This document shows positions 9,060 to 18,381 of a stretch of DNA of 54,228 nucleotides, piece by piece. Numbering within the stretch: the stretch's first letter is position 1; every line of letters starts with the position of its first letter. This stretch comes from an uncultured Oscillospiraceae bacterium (lineage in GTDB: Bacteria > Bacillota > Clostridia > Oscillospirales > Oscillospiraceae). The notes under the pieces are model-generated. The model did not search any database. It had not been told where the DNA came from and saw only the letters and a list, made by a program, of their open reading frames with translations. Position numbers and translations under genes: made by a program. Location: the NCBI GenBank assembly GCA_947627745.1, contig CANQXH010000004.1, forward strand, positions 1-54,228. The letters run 5' to 3'.

Positions 9060-10277
9060 TTATTTTGCCGACAGGTCCACGCACCGGCGGAGGATGGTGT
9101 ATTCCGGCACCTGCCGGGGCAGCCGGATGTAAAATTTGCTCTGGGGATTGCGGGGCGTGTCCAGGGGAGCGCCCTCCTCGTCGGTCATGCCCTCCGCCGT
9201 CAGGGGGAAGGGCCGCAGGTCCGGGCCCACCGCCTCCAGGGCGTCGCCCCGGGTGAACTTGTTCCGCAGGCTGCACAGGGCCAAGCCTGTTTCGTCGCAC
9301 CGCTCCACGATGGCCGCTACCTGCCACTCCCGAAGATACCGGGCGCTCTGGGTGTACTGCCCCGGGGGGCCGAAGTAGAACCCGGTGGAGTAGACCCGGT
9401 GGGAAATATGCTCCACTTCGTCCCGCCACACCGGATCCAGAGGCTGTCCCGCCGCCGCCGCGTCGATGCCGTGGCGGTAGGCCCCGGTGACTACGGCGGT
9501 GTAGTAGGCAGATTTTGCCCGGCCCTCCAGCTTGACGCAGTCCACCCCGGCCGCCATCAGCTCCGGCAGATGGTCGATCATGCACATATCCCGAGAGTTT
9601 AAGATGTAGGCCCCCTGCGCGTCCTCATAGACCGGAAAATATTCCCCTGGCCGTTTCTCTTCCATCAGGGCGTATTGGTAGCGGCAGGGCTGGGCGCACT
9701 GGCCCCGGTTGGCGTCCCGGCCGGTCATGTAGTTGCTCAGCACGCACCGGCCTGAATAGCTCACGCACATAGCTCCATGGGCGAAGGTCTCGATCTCCAA
9801 TTCCTTTGGGGTTTTGGCCCGAATTTCGGCGATCTCCGCCAGACTCAGCTCCCGGGCCAGTACCACCCGGGCCGCGCCCAGGTCAAGCCAGGCCCGGGCG
9901 GTCTGGAAATTCGCCACCGACTGCTGGGTGGAGACGTGGCGGGCGCACCGGGGGGCGTATTTTTTCGCCAAGGCAAAGGTCCCCAGATCCGCCAGGATCA
10001 GAGCGTCCGCTCCGGCGTCCTGCAAGAACGCCAGATATTCGGGAAGCCCTTCCGCCTCGCTGTTTCGGGGCATGGTGTTGACGGTGACGTGGACCTTCAC
10101 CCCCCGGCTGTGGGCGAAGGCGATGGCCCGGGGCAGCTCCTCCGCCGGGAAATTCCCGGCGAAAGCCCGCATCCCGAATTGGGTCCCCGCCAGATACACC
10201 GCGTCCGCCCCATAGCGCACCGCCATGTTCAGCCGCTCGGCGTCCCCGGCGGGGCTTAATAGCTCCAGCTTTCCCAT
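9060..10277 (-). CDS. peptidase U32 family protein
   Basis: MGKLELLSPAGDAERLNMAVRYGADAVYLAG; ETFAHGAMCVSYSGRCVLSNYMTGRDANRGQCAQPCRY. Confidence 0.95.
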   Translation of the reverse strand: MGKLELLSPAGDAERLNMAVRYGADAVYLAGTQFGMRAFAGNFPAEELPRAIAFAHSRGVKVHVTVNTMPRNSEAEGLPEYLAFLQDAGADALILADLGTFALAKKYAPRCARHVSTQQSVANFQTARAWLDLGAARVVLARELSLAEIAEIRAKTPKELEIETFAHGAMCVSYSGRCVLSNYMTGRDANRGQCAQPCRYQYALMEEKRPGEYFPVYEDAQGAYILNSRDMCMIDHLPELMAAGVDCVKLEGRAKSAYYTAVVTGAYRHGIDAAAAGQPLDPVWRDEVEHISHRVYSTGFYFGPPGQYTQSARYLREWQVAAIVERCDETGLALCSLRNKFTRGDALEAVGPDLRPFPLTAEGMTDEEGAPLDTPRNPQSKFYIRLPRQVPEYTILRRCVDLSAK

Positions 10278-11848
10278 CAGTCTTCCTGCTCGCTCAGGGA
10301 ATCCAGGAACGCCTGGTGTTCCGAGGCGGTCTCGGAGAAGTGGTGCCGCTGGGCGTCGGGATCGAAGGCGTAGAAATAGTAATCCGTTTCCAGAGGCGTC
10401 ATGGCGGCGTTCAGGCTGGACTGACCCGGGTTGCAGATGGGCCCGGGGGTTAGACCCGCATGGGTGTAGGTGTTGTAGGGGGAATCCACAGCCAGCTCCA
10501 CCTCGGTGAGCTGTTCCACCACATCCTGACCCTGAAGCATCAGGGCATAGTAGATGCTGGCGTCGATGTCCAGATAGGGGTAGGATTCCGGGTGGGTCAG
10601 ACGGTTGTAGATCACAGAGGAGATGGTGTAGCTCTCGTCCACCCCGGCGGTCTCCCGCTCGATCAGGGAGGCGATGATGGTGATCTCCCGGATGGTCAGC
10701 CTGTGGGCCTCCACATATTCCTCGCTCATTCCCGCGTCCAGCAGCCGCTGGGCGTAGGATTCCTGGATCTCCGTCAGGCGCTCCTTCATCAGATCGGTAA
10801 ACCGGGCGTCATAGTCGTCCAGCATTTTTTTCAGCACCCGGCCAGGGTCGTCGTCGGTGTAGAATTGGTAGGTGTCCGGGTATAGATAGCCCTCCAGGCA
10901 GTATTTGTCGCCCCGTTCCACCCCTTCCAGGAACCAGTAGCCCTCCATGCCGCCGGAGCCGGCGTAGTCGCCCAGGTCGCCGGTGGCTGCGTACTGCTCC
11001 AGCTGCTGTACGGTGCAGACATTCTCCGATTCCAGCAGGGCAAAGATCTGATGGCAGTTGTAACCCTCGGGGATGACGACCTCTACCACCTGGCGGGTCT
11101 CCGCCTCCTCGGCCATGAAGTCAATGAGGGCGTTGTAGTCATACTGGGTGTTTAGGGTGAAGGTGCCGGCGGCAATGTCCTGCCGGGCGTCGGTAAACTC
11201 GGCGTAGAACTGAAACAGCTGGGGATAGCGGATCAGCCCCGCCTTTTGGAGCTTTTCCGCGATGGCGGGGATGTCGTCGGTGTCCAGAATGGTGACCTGC
11301 ACCTGCCGGTCTCCCCGGCCAAAGGCCAGCACGTCGGCGGCGCAGACCCAGATGGTCCGGCCCAGGGCGATGCCGATGGCCAGAGCAATGGCCAGCCATA
11401 CCGCCGTGGCCAGGATGTGGGGAATGCCCAGCAGACCGTACCCCGGCTTGTGGCCGGGACGGCGCTTGGCGGGCGGGGATTTCCGCCGGCGGGACGGCTC
11501 TCTGGAGGACTCCCGAGCAGGCTCGGGCTCGTCGCCGTCAAACACCGCGGCCAGACCGCCGCCGTCGCCGAAGGTATCCCGGTACTCCTCGTCCCGGAAG
11601 GGTTCCTCGGTTTCCGGGTATTCCGGCTCCGCGGGCTCCTCCGGGACCTCCTGCTGGGCTTCCTCTTCGGCTTTCATTTCCTCGGACACTTCCCGGATGA
11701 TCTGCTCCAGCTCCATGTCCTCCGGATTCGTCAGCCCGGCGGCGAAAATCGCCTGCTCATCCGGGCCGATCTCCTCCCCCATCTCCGAGGGATCAAGAAA
11801 ATCGTCCAGCCAGTGGTTTTCCTGGTTGGGGTCATTGGGTCTTTCCAT
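10277..11848 (-). CDS. mltG: endolytic murein transglycosylase MltG
   Basis: EVVIPEGYNCHQIFALLE; IASLIERETAGVDESYTISSVIYNRL; SPYNTYTHAGLTPGPICNPGQSSLNAA. Confidence 0.95.
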   Translation of the reverse strand: MERPNDPNQENHWLDDFLDPSEMGEEIGPDEQAIFAAGLTNPEDMELEQIIREVSEEMKAEEEAQQEVPEEPAEPEYPETEEPFRDEEYRDTFGDGGGLAAVFDGDEPEPARESSREPSRRRKSPPAKRRPGHKPGYGLLGIPHILATAVWLAIALAIGIALGRTIWVCAADVLAFGRGDRQVQVTILDTDDIPAIAEKLQKAGLIRYPQLFQFYAEFTDARQDIAAGTFTLNTQYDYNALIDFMAEEAETRQVVEVVIPEGYNCHQIFALLESENVCTVQQLEQYAATGDLGDYAGSGGMEGYWFLEGVERGDKYCLEGYLYPDTYQFYTDDDPGRVLKKMLDDYDARFTDLMKERLTEIQESYAQRLLDAGMSEEYVEAHRLTIREITIIASLIERETAGVDESYTISSVIYNRLTHPESYPYLDIDASIYYALMLQGQDVVEQLTEVELAVDSPYNTYTHAGLTPGPICNPGQSSLNAAMTPLETDYYFYAFDPDAQRHHFSETASEHQAFLDSLSEQED

Positions 11849-11861
11849 GGTGATTCCTCCT

Positions 11862-12404
11862 TCAGCGCAGGACAATCTGCCGCGCCACGGCCTGGGCCGC
11901 CGCTTCGCCCTTCAGCGCCGCTACCAGCGCCAGCCCAAAGGGCACGGCGCACCCGGCGGAGGCGGCGGTGATCAGCCTCCCGTCCCGGACGCAGGCGGCG
12001 CCGGGGTCGATTTGAGCGGAGCCCATCCGGTCTTCAAAGCCGGGATAGCACACGGCCCGCTTTCCCTCCGTGATGCCGAGGCTTGCCAGCACGGTCGGAC
12101 CGGCGCAGAGGGCCGCCAGGAAGCAGCCCCGTTCCCAGCCCGCCTTCAACAGCGCTAGGGCCTCTGGACAGCCCAGCAGAGAAGCAACCCCGCCCCGGCC
12201 TCCCGGGACGATCAGCATTTCCGCTTGTTCCAGATCCACTTCCTCCAATGTCAGGTCCGCGGTCACCGGAATCTTGTGGCTTCCCACCACCTGCCGCCCC
12301 AGGATGCCCACGGTGGCGGCTTCCACGCCCCCTCTGCGCAGCAGATCCAGGGGGGTGACGGCCTCGATCTCCTCAAAGCCCGGGCCCAGAAACAGATAAA
12401 CCAT
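11862..12404 (-). CDS. DJ-1/PfpI family protein
   Basis: MVYLFLGPGFEEIEAVTPLDLLRRGGVE; FLAALCAGPTVLASLG. Confidence 0.92.
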   Translation of the reverse strand: MVYLFLGPGFEEIEAVTPLDLLRRGGVEAATVGILGRQVVGSHKIPVTADLTLEEVDLEQAEMLIVPGGRGGVASLLGCPEALALLKAGWERGCFLAALCAGPTVLASLGITEGKRAVCYPGFEDRMGSAQIDPGAACVRDGRLITAASAGCAVPFGLALVAALKGEAAAQAVARQIVLR

Positions 12405-12406
12405 CC

Positions 12407-13075
12407 TTATTCCTCCAAGCAGGTCAGCACATGACCGTAAATCTCCCGGTGAATATCCTCCACAGAACGCATGGCCCCGTTTTTCACGCACTCCACCACC
12501 GTCCAGCCGTAGTATCCGGCCGCCTCCCGGCCGCATTCCCGGCAAGCGGCGAGATAGGTCCCGTCCTGTTCGTGAATGTCGGCGTGGGTGTGGGTGTCCG
12601 CCTCCCGGCGGCGAAGGAGCTGTTCCGTAAACGCCGTGGGCACGTCCAGATACAGCGTCAGATCCGGCCTGGGCAGCTCCAAACGGCGGTATTCAAAGTC
12701 GTAGAGCCACTCCAAAAACGTCTGCCGCTCCTGTCCTGTGACCTTCACCGCCTGGTGGACGGCGTTGGAGGTGGTGTACCGGTCGGACAGCACCACGCCG
12801 CCGCCCTGGTAGTATTCCCCCCAGTCTAAGCGGAAGGAGCAGAACCGGTCCACGGCGTAAAACGCCGAGGCGGCATAGGGATTGACGGAAGCGGGATCGG
12901 AGCCGAAGTCTCCATTCAGGTACATTTTCAGCAGGGCGGAGCTGGGCTGATCGTATCTGGGGAACACGATGTGCCGGAAATCCCGTCCCTCCCGTTCCAT
13001 GCGCTGAGAAAGCAGCCGGAATTGGGTGGATTTTCCCGAACCGTCGGTGCCCTCGATCACAATTAGCTTGCCCAT
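12407..13075 (-). CDS. tmk: thymidylate kinase-like protein
   Basis: MGKLIVIEGTDGSGKSTQFRLLSQRM; VVLSDRYTTSNAVHQ. Confidence 0.88.
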   Translation of the reverse strand: MGKLIVIEGTDGSGKSTQFRLLSQRMEREGRDFRHIVFPRYDQPSSALLKMYLNGDFGSDPASVNPYAASAFYAVDRFCSFRLDWGEYYQGGGVVLSDRYTTSNAVHQAVKVTGQERQTFLEWLYDFEYRRLELPRPDLTLYLDVPTAFTEQLLRRREADTHTHADIHEQDGTYLAACRECGREAAGYYGWTVVECVKNGAMRSVEDIHREIYGHVLTCLEE

Positions 13076-13178
13076 TTTTTGACCTCCCTGCCAGAACATT
13101 TTATCCATCATACCACATTTTCCGCCCTTTGTCCACCGCCTGCGCGGGGGGATTTTCTTAAATTTCTATAAACGCAAG

Positions 13179-13207
13179 TTGCAAAACAAGGAAAAACCTG
13201 CTAGAAT
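13179..13207 (+). promoter_or_regulatory. putative promoter TTGCAA-17-TAGAAT for DEAD-box helicase
   Basis: Consensus-like hexamers with 17-nt spacer. Confidence 0.6.
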
Positions 13208-13235
13208 AAAGAAAAACCATCAAAGGAACGAGCGT

Positions 13236-14423
13236 ATGGAGCAAATGACCTTTTCCGACCTGGGTATTTCCCAGGAAATTTTACAGGCCCTGGAGAAAAA
13301 GGGCTACGGCTATCCAACCACCGTGCAGCGGGAGGCGATTCCGCCGTTTCTGGCTTGGAAGGACGTCATTGCCAAGGCCCCTACGGGCACCGGCAAGACC
13401 TTCGCCTTCGGAATTCCCATGATTGAGCATATCGACCCGGAAAACCGGCAGGTCCAGGGACTGATTCTGGCCCCTACCCGGGAGCTGGCCCTCCAGATCG
13501 GGGAGGAGCTGCGGGATCTGCTGATCCTCCGGCCCGAGATCCGAGTGGCGGTGTACTACGGCGGCACCCGGATCCGTGGGGAGATCCGGCAGATGGAGAA
13601 AAAGACGCCCCATATCCTGGTGGCCACCCCCGGCAGGCTTTTGGACCACTGCAAGCGGGGCAGCGTCAGCCTGGACAGCGTGAAGACCCTGGTGCTGGAC
13701 GAGGCGGACCGGATGCTGGACATGGGCTTTTTCAAGGACGTGACCCGGATCGTGGAACGGTGCCGGAACCGGACCAACATGGGCCTGTTCTCCGCCACCA
13801 TCTCCCAGGAGGTAATGACGGTGTCCTGGATGTACCAGCGGGACGAGGTGGAGATCACCGTGGAGCCGGAGCTGGAGGACCGGCCGGATATCGACCAGTA
13901 TTATATCACCGCGCCCTCCTTCCTGGAGAAGGCCGACGCCACCCTCCGGCTGATTCGGGGCCAGGGCTTTGAGCGGGTGCTGATTTTCTGCAACACCAAG
14001 CACGTCTGCCAGCGGCTGTGCGACGAATTCCAGCGGGAGGGACTGGATTGCCAGTGCCTCCACGGGGATATCCGCCAGGACAAGCGGGAGAAGACCATGC
14101 AGCAGTTCCGGGACGGTAAGCTCCCGGTGCTGATTGCCACCGATGTGGCCTCCCGGGGCATCGACGTAGACGACGTGGAGTGCGTCATCAATTACGACGT
14201 GCCCAAGGAAAACGAATACTATATCCACCGCATCGGCCGGACGGGCCGGGCCAAGAAGAAGGGCGCCGCCTACTCCATTGTGGGCAACTTCCCGGAGAAG
14301 GCCAAGCTGGACGAGATCGCGAAGTACTCCAACTATCAGATCCGCCCCATGATCCTGGAGGCCGACGGTACCCTGACCCCCGGGCCGGAGGAGACCCCGG
14401 CCCCGGTCCGCAGAAGAAGATGA
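13236..14423 (+). CDS. DEAD/DEAH-box RNA helicase
   Basis: APTGTGKTFAFGIP, PTRELALQIG, VLDEADRMLDMGF, YIHRIGRTGRA. Confidence 0.96.
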   Translation: MEQMTFSDLGISQEILQALEKKGYGYPTTVQREAIPPFLAWKDVIAKAPTGTGKTFAFGIPMIEHIDPENRQVQGLILAPTRELALQIGEELRDLLILRPEIRVAVYYGGTRIRGEIRQMEKKTPHILVATPGRLLDHCKRGSVSLDSVKTLVLDEADRMLDMGFFKDVTRIVERCRNRTNMGLFSATISQEVMTVSWMYQRDEVEITVEPELEDRPDIDQYYITAPSFLEKADATLRLIRGQGFERVLIFCNTKHVCQRLCDEFQREGLDCQCLHGDIRQDKREKTMQQFRDGKLPVLIATDVASRGIDVDDVECVINYDVPKENEYYIHRIGRTGRAKKKGAAYSIVGNFPEKAKLDEIAKYSNYQIRPMILEADGTLTPGPEETPAPVRRRR

Positions 14424-15313
14424 CGAACCGGGAACGGGGCTTTCTCCTGCTGGGGAGCTCCCTGGGGATGGAGGACCGGCGGCCCCTGTCCGACCGGGAG
14501 CTGACACTTTTGGCACAGCGAGCCCGGGGGCTTCCTCGGGACGATGAGGACCGGGAGCTGACGGAGAAGGACCTGACCGCCCTGGGTTATTCCCCGGGAG
14601 AGGCGGACCGGATCCTGAGGCTGCTGTCAGACGGGGCCCTTTTGGAATACTATATACATAGGGGGCTGCGGGCCGGCTGTCGGCCCCTGACCCGGGTCAG
14701 CCCCGGCTATCCCATGGTACTCCGCCGCCGGCTGGGCCTGGCCGCGCCGGGGTGCCTGTGGTATCGAGGGGACCGGCAGGCGCTGGAAATGCCCCGAGTC
14801 GCCCTGGTGGGCAGCCGGGACTTGGGGGACGCCAACCGGGCCTTCGCCCAGGCGGTGGGCCGGGCGGCAGCGGAGCAGGGCTTCGCTCTGGTCTCCGGCA
14901 ACGCCCGGGGAGCGGACCGGGCGGCCCAGGAGGCGTGCCTGGCGGCGGGCGGCTGGGTGATCAGCGTGGTGGCGGACCGGCTGGACCGGCAGTGGATAGG
15001 GAAGCGGCTATTGTACCTGTCGGAGGACGGGTACGACCGGGAATTTTCCGCCCAGCGGGCCATCCACCGAAACCGGGTGATCCACGCCCTGGGCCTGGGC
15101 GTCTTCGTTGCCCAGGCGACCTGGAACCGGGGCGGCACCTGGAGCGGCGCCGCGGCCAACCTCCGGGGGAGGTGGAGCCCGGTGTTCTGCTGTTCCGACG
15201 GCTCTCGGGCGGCGGAGGCCCTCATCAGCATGGGGGCGAAGGCCGTTTCCCCGGAAAATCTGAATGATTTTCAGCATTTACTACAAATGGACCTTCGCTT
15301 TTTTGACCAATGA
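14420..15313 (+). CDS. DprA/Smf-like nucleotide-binding (SLOG superfamily) protein
   Basis: VALVGSRDLGDANRAFAQAV...FALVSGNARGADRAAQEACLAAGG; HRNRVIHALGLGVFVAQA; ATGA overlap with helicase. Confidence 0.8.
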   Translation: MTNRERGFLLLGSSLGMEDRRPLSDRELTLLAQRARGLPRDDEDRELTEKDLTALGYSPGEADRILRLLSDGALLEYYIHRGLRAGCRPLTRVSPGYPMVLRRRLGLAAPGCLWYRGDRQALEMPRVALVGSRDLGDANRAFAQAVGRAAAEQGFALVSGNARGADRAAQEACLAAGGWVISVVADRLDRQWIGKRLLYLSEDGYDREFSAQRAIHRNRVIHALGLGVFVAQATWNRGGTWSGAAANLRGRWSPVFCCSDGSRAAEALISMGAKAVSPENLNDFQHLLQMDLRFFDQ

Positions 15314-15341
15314 TGTGCAAGACCATCATTGGTCAATTTTT
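15303..15341 (+). terminator. Rho-independent terminator whose 5' arm contains the DprA-like stop codon
   Basis: TTGACCAATGATG-8 nt-CATCATTGGTCAATTTTT. Confidence 0.85.
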
Positions 15342-15353
15342 ATAAAATAATTG

Positions 15354-15382
15354 TTGAAATCTATACACGAATATGGTACAAT
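15354..15382 (+). promoter_or_regulatory. glmS promoter TTGAAA-17-TACAAT
   Basis: Hexamers and 17-nt spacer; about 40 nt to ATG. Confidence 0.75.
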
Positions 15383-15423
15383 AAAAATCGTTCGGGCCAC
15401 CTGCCCGTGGAAAGGAAAGGCTT

Positions 15424-17265
15424 ATGTGCGGAATCGTTGGGTACGCGGGAAAAAATCAGGCCGCTCCGGTGCTGCTGGAGGGTTTGAGCAAGCTGGAATA
15501 CCGGGGCTATGATTCGGCGGGGATCTGTGTCTACACCCCGGAGGGCCTCCGGGTGGAGAAGGCCAAGGGCCGATTGTCCATCCTCCGGGAGAAGCTGGAC
15601 GACGGGAAGGCCATCACCGGCCAGGTGGGCATCGGCCATACCCGGTGGGCCACCCACGGGGCCCCCTCGGACCTGAACAGCCATCCCCATCTTTCGGATT
15701 CGGGGAAAATCGCCGTGGTACACAACGGAATTATCGAGAATCAGGCCCGGCTCCGGGCCCGGCTGGAGAGCCAGGGGATCCGCTTCCGCTCGGAGACGGA
15801 TACGGAGGTTATCTCCAATCTGATCGGCTATTTCTACGACCAGACCCCGGACTTTATCTCCGCCGTCCGGCAGGCCATGGCCCGGTTGGAGGGGAGCTTT
15901 GCCCTGGCCATTCTCTGCGCCGACCGGCCGGGGACGGTGATCGCCGTGAAGAAGGATTCCCCCCTGATCTTCGGTTTTGGGGAGGGAGAGAATTTTGTGG
16001 CCTCCGACGTGCCCGCCATTTTGAAGCACACTCAGACGGTTGCCTACCTGGATGATGGGGACATGGCGATTTTCGACGCGAACCACGCCGTATTTTTGGA
16101 TGCCGCCGGGGACCCCCTGGAAAAAAAGCGGGAGCACGTCACCTGGGACGTGTCCGACGCGGAGCGGGGCGGCTACGACCACTTCATGCTCAAGGAGATC
16201 TTTGAGCAGCCCAAGGCCCTTCGGGACGCCATTTTTCCCCGTCTGAAGGACGGCAAGGCGGTGCTGGAGGGGCTGGAGCTGGACCGGGACTACCTGAAAA
16301 GCCTGCGGAAGATCTATCTGGTGGCCTGTGGATCGGCCTACTACGTGTCGGTGGTGGCGAAGTATACCATTGAAAAGGCCTGCCGGATCCCCACGGAGGC
16401 GGTGATGGCCTCGGAGTTCCGCTATTCCGACCCGGTGGTGGATGAAAGCAATCTGGTGATCATCATCAGCCAGTCCGGCGAGACGGCGGATACCCTGGCC
16501 GCCCTCCGGGAGGCCAAGCGCCGGGGAGCGAAGACCCTGGCCATCGTCAATGTAGTCGGCTCCGCCATTGCCAAGGCGGCGGATCAGGTGATGTACACCT
16601 GGGCCGGGCCGGAGATTGCCGTGGCCACCACCAAGGCCTTTTCCAACCAGCTGGCGGCGGTGTACCTGCTGACGCTCCACATGGCCGGCGCCCTGGGTAC
16701 CATCACCCAGGAGGAGTACGCTTCCCTGGCCGCCGCTCTGGCGGCGCTGCCCGACGCGGTGGAGCGGGTGCTGAGCCCGGAGAATCTGAAAAAGTGCCAG
16801 TATTTGGCCAGCCGGTACTGCGGGCGGCACGACGCCTTTTACATCGGCCGGAATATCGACAGCGCCGTGTGCCTGGAGGGCAGCCTAAAGCTCAAAGAGG
16901 TTGCCTACCTCCACAGCGAGGCCTATCCCGCCGGCGAGCTGAAGCACGGCCCCATCTCCCTGATCGAGGAGGGCACCCTGGTGGTGGCTCTGGCCACGGT
17001 GAAGAGCCTGTTCGACAAGACGGTTGCCAACATCCGGGAGGTGAAGGCCCGGGGGGCGGATGTGGTCTGTATCACCCTGGAGGAGATGGAGGAAGAGGCC
17101 GCCCGGACGGCGGACAGCGTCCTTACCGTCCCGGCTACCCACCCGGTCCTGCAGCCCAGCCTGACCCTGATCCCGTTGCAGCTGTTTGCCTATTATGTGG
17201 CGGTGAACCGGGGCTGTGATGTGGATAAACCCCGAAATTTGGCCAAATCCGTAACGGTGGAATAA
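15424..17265 (+). CDS. glmS: glutamine--fructose-6-phosphate aminotransferase
   Basis: MCGIVGYAGKNQAAPVLLEGLSKLEYRGYDSAGI; C-terminal DKPRNLAKSVTVE. Confidence 0.98.
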   Translation: MCGIVGYAGKNQAAPVLLEGLSKLEYRGYDSAGICVYTPEGLRVEKAKGRLSILREKLDDGKAITGQVGIGHTRWATHGAPSDLNSHPHLSDSGKIAVVHNGIIENQARLRARLESQGIRFRSETDTEVISNLIGYFYDQTPDFISAVRQAMARLEGSFALAILCADRPGTVIAVKKDSPLIFGFGEGENFVASDVPAILKHTQTVAYLDDGDMAIFDANHAVFLDAAGDPLEKKREHVTWDVSDAERGGYDHFMLKEIFEQPKALRDAIFPRLKDGKAVLEGLELDRDYLKSLRKIYLVACGSAYYVSVVAKYTIEKACRIPTEAVMASEFRYSDPVVDESNLVIIISQSGETADTLAALREAKRRGAKTLAIVNVVGSAIAKAADQVMYTWAGPEIAVATTKAFSNQLAAVYLLTLHMAGALGTITQEEYASLAAALAALPDAVERVLSPENLKKCQYLASRYCGRHDAFYIGRNIDSAVCLEGSLKLKEVAYLHSEAYPAGELKHGPISLIEEGTLVVALATVKSLFDKTVANIREVKARGADVVCITLEEMEEEAARTADSVLTVPATHPVLQPSLTLIPLQLFAYYVAVNRGCDVDKPRNLAKSVTVE

Positions 17266-17270
17266 AAACC

Positions 17271-17300
17271 GGCCCATACCGCAAAGGTATGGGCCAGTCT
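17271..17300. terminator. terminator between convergent glmS and carboxypeptidase
   Basis: GGCCCATACC-gcaaa-GGTATGGGCC then agtctttt. Confidence 0.75.
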
Positions 17301-17301
17301 T

Positions 17302-18381
17302 TTACGCTTCTTCCAGGGCTAAGGTCAGCAGCTGCAATGTGTCCGCGAACCGATCCTCCTCCTCGGGGCATCCGAAGACCCCGATGACCAGGCTTCGCCC
17401 GTGATAGTCGAAGGCGGAGAGCAGGCAGCTTCCGGCGGCGTAGGTCTGCCCGGTCTTTAGGCCAATGGCGTAGGGGCAGTAGTAGTCGGACTCCGGATCG
17501 ATGAGGCGGTTGGTGTTTTTCCACTCCACCTCCTCGCCATGACTGTCCAGATACATGGTTTTCCGGCTCATGCCGGCGCAGCGCATGATCAGGTCGTTTT
17601 GCAGGACAAGGTGGGCGATGACCGTCAGATCCGCCGGGCAGGTGTAGTGATTGTCGTCCTGGATGCCGTCGGGGTTGACGAAGTGGGTGCCGCTAAGGCC
17701 CAACTCCTGGGCCTGGCGGTTCATTTCATCCAGGAAGGTCATTACCGCGGTCCAGGCGTATTCCTCCGGATCCCCGTCGATGACCCGTCCCGCGGCGGCA
17801 GCCATCACATAGGCGGCGTCGTTGCCGCTGGGCAGGAGCATCCCCTCCAGCAGCTGCCCCACGGTCAGGGTGTCTCCATAGCCCAGGCCCGCGATGGAGG
17901 AGGTGGGGTCCACCAGATCCAGCGCCTCCCCCACGGTGACCGTCTCCTGGGGATCCAGGTATTGCAGGGCCACATAGGCGGTAAAGAGCTTGGTGACGCT
18001 GGCGGGATAGACCGCCTCCTCCGGGTCCCCGGAGAGCAGGAGAAAATTCTCCGCGTCGTTGTCGTAGACAAACCAGCACTGGGCGGTCAGCTCCCGGTCC
18101 GGAGCCAGGACCATCCATTCCGGGCCGGGCGCGGTGGTTTCCGTAGGCTCTGTGGTCTCCGGCGGCGCCGTGGTAGGCGGCGCGGTGGTCTCCGGCGGCG
18201 CGGTGGTGGGCGATGCGGTGGTCTGCGGGGGCTGGGAAGCGGTGGAGGAGGGGGTGGAGAATTGGGAGACCTGAGCGGTCAGACCGCCAAACCAGCCCTG
18301 GATCTGCTCCTGATTCCGGAAAATCGCCAGCCCCAGCAGCACCACTACAAGGACGATTTCAATATACAGCAGTTTTTTCAT
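17302..18381 (-). CDS. serine-type D-Ala-D-Ala carboxypeptidase with N-terminal TM and T/P-rich linker
   Basis: YPASVTKLF (SxxK), PSGNDAA (SGN), GLKTGQT (KTG); MKKLLYIEIVLVVVLLGLAIF TM; TTAPPETT repeats. Confidence 0.92.
   Translation of the reverse strand: MKKLLYIEIVLVVVLLGLAIFRNQEQIQGWFGGLTAQVSQFSTPSSTASQPPQTTASPTTAPPETTAPPTTAPPETTEPTETTAPGPEWMVLAPDRELTAQCWFVYDNDAENFLLLSGDPEEAVYPASVTKLFTAYVALQYLDPQETVTVGEALDLVDPTSSIAGLGYGDTLTVGQLLEGMLLPSGNDAAYVMAAAAGRVIDGDPEEYAWTAVMTFLDEMNRQAQELGLSGTHFVNPDGIQDDNHYTCPADLTVIAHLVLQNDLIMRCAGMSRKTMYLDSHGEEVEWKNTNRLIDPESDYYCPYAIGLKTGQTYAAGSCLLSAFDYHGRSLVIGVFGCPEEEDRFADTLQLLTLALEEA

Noticed and set aside
15361-16830. 489-aa minus-strand ORF
   Set aside because: Antisense to glmS
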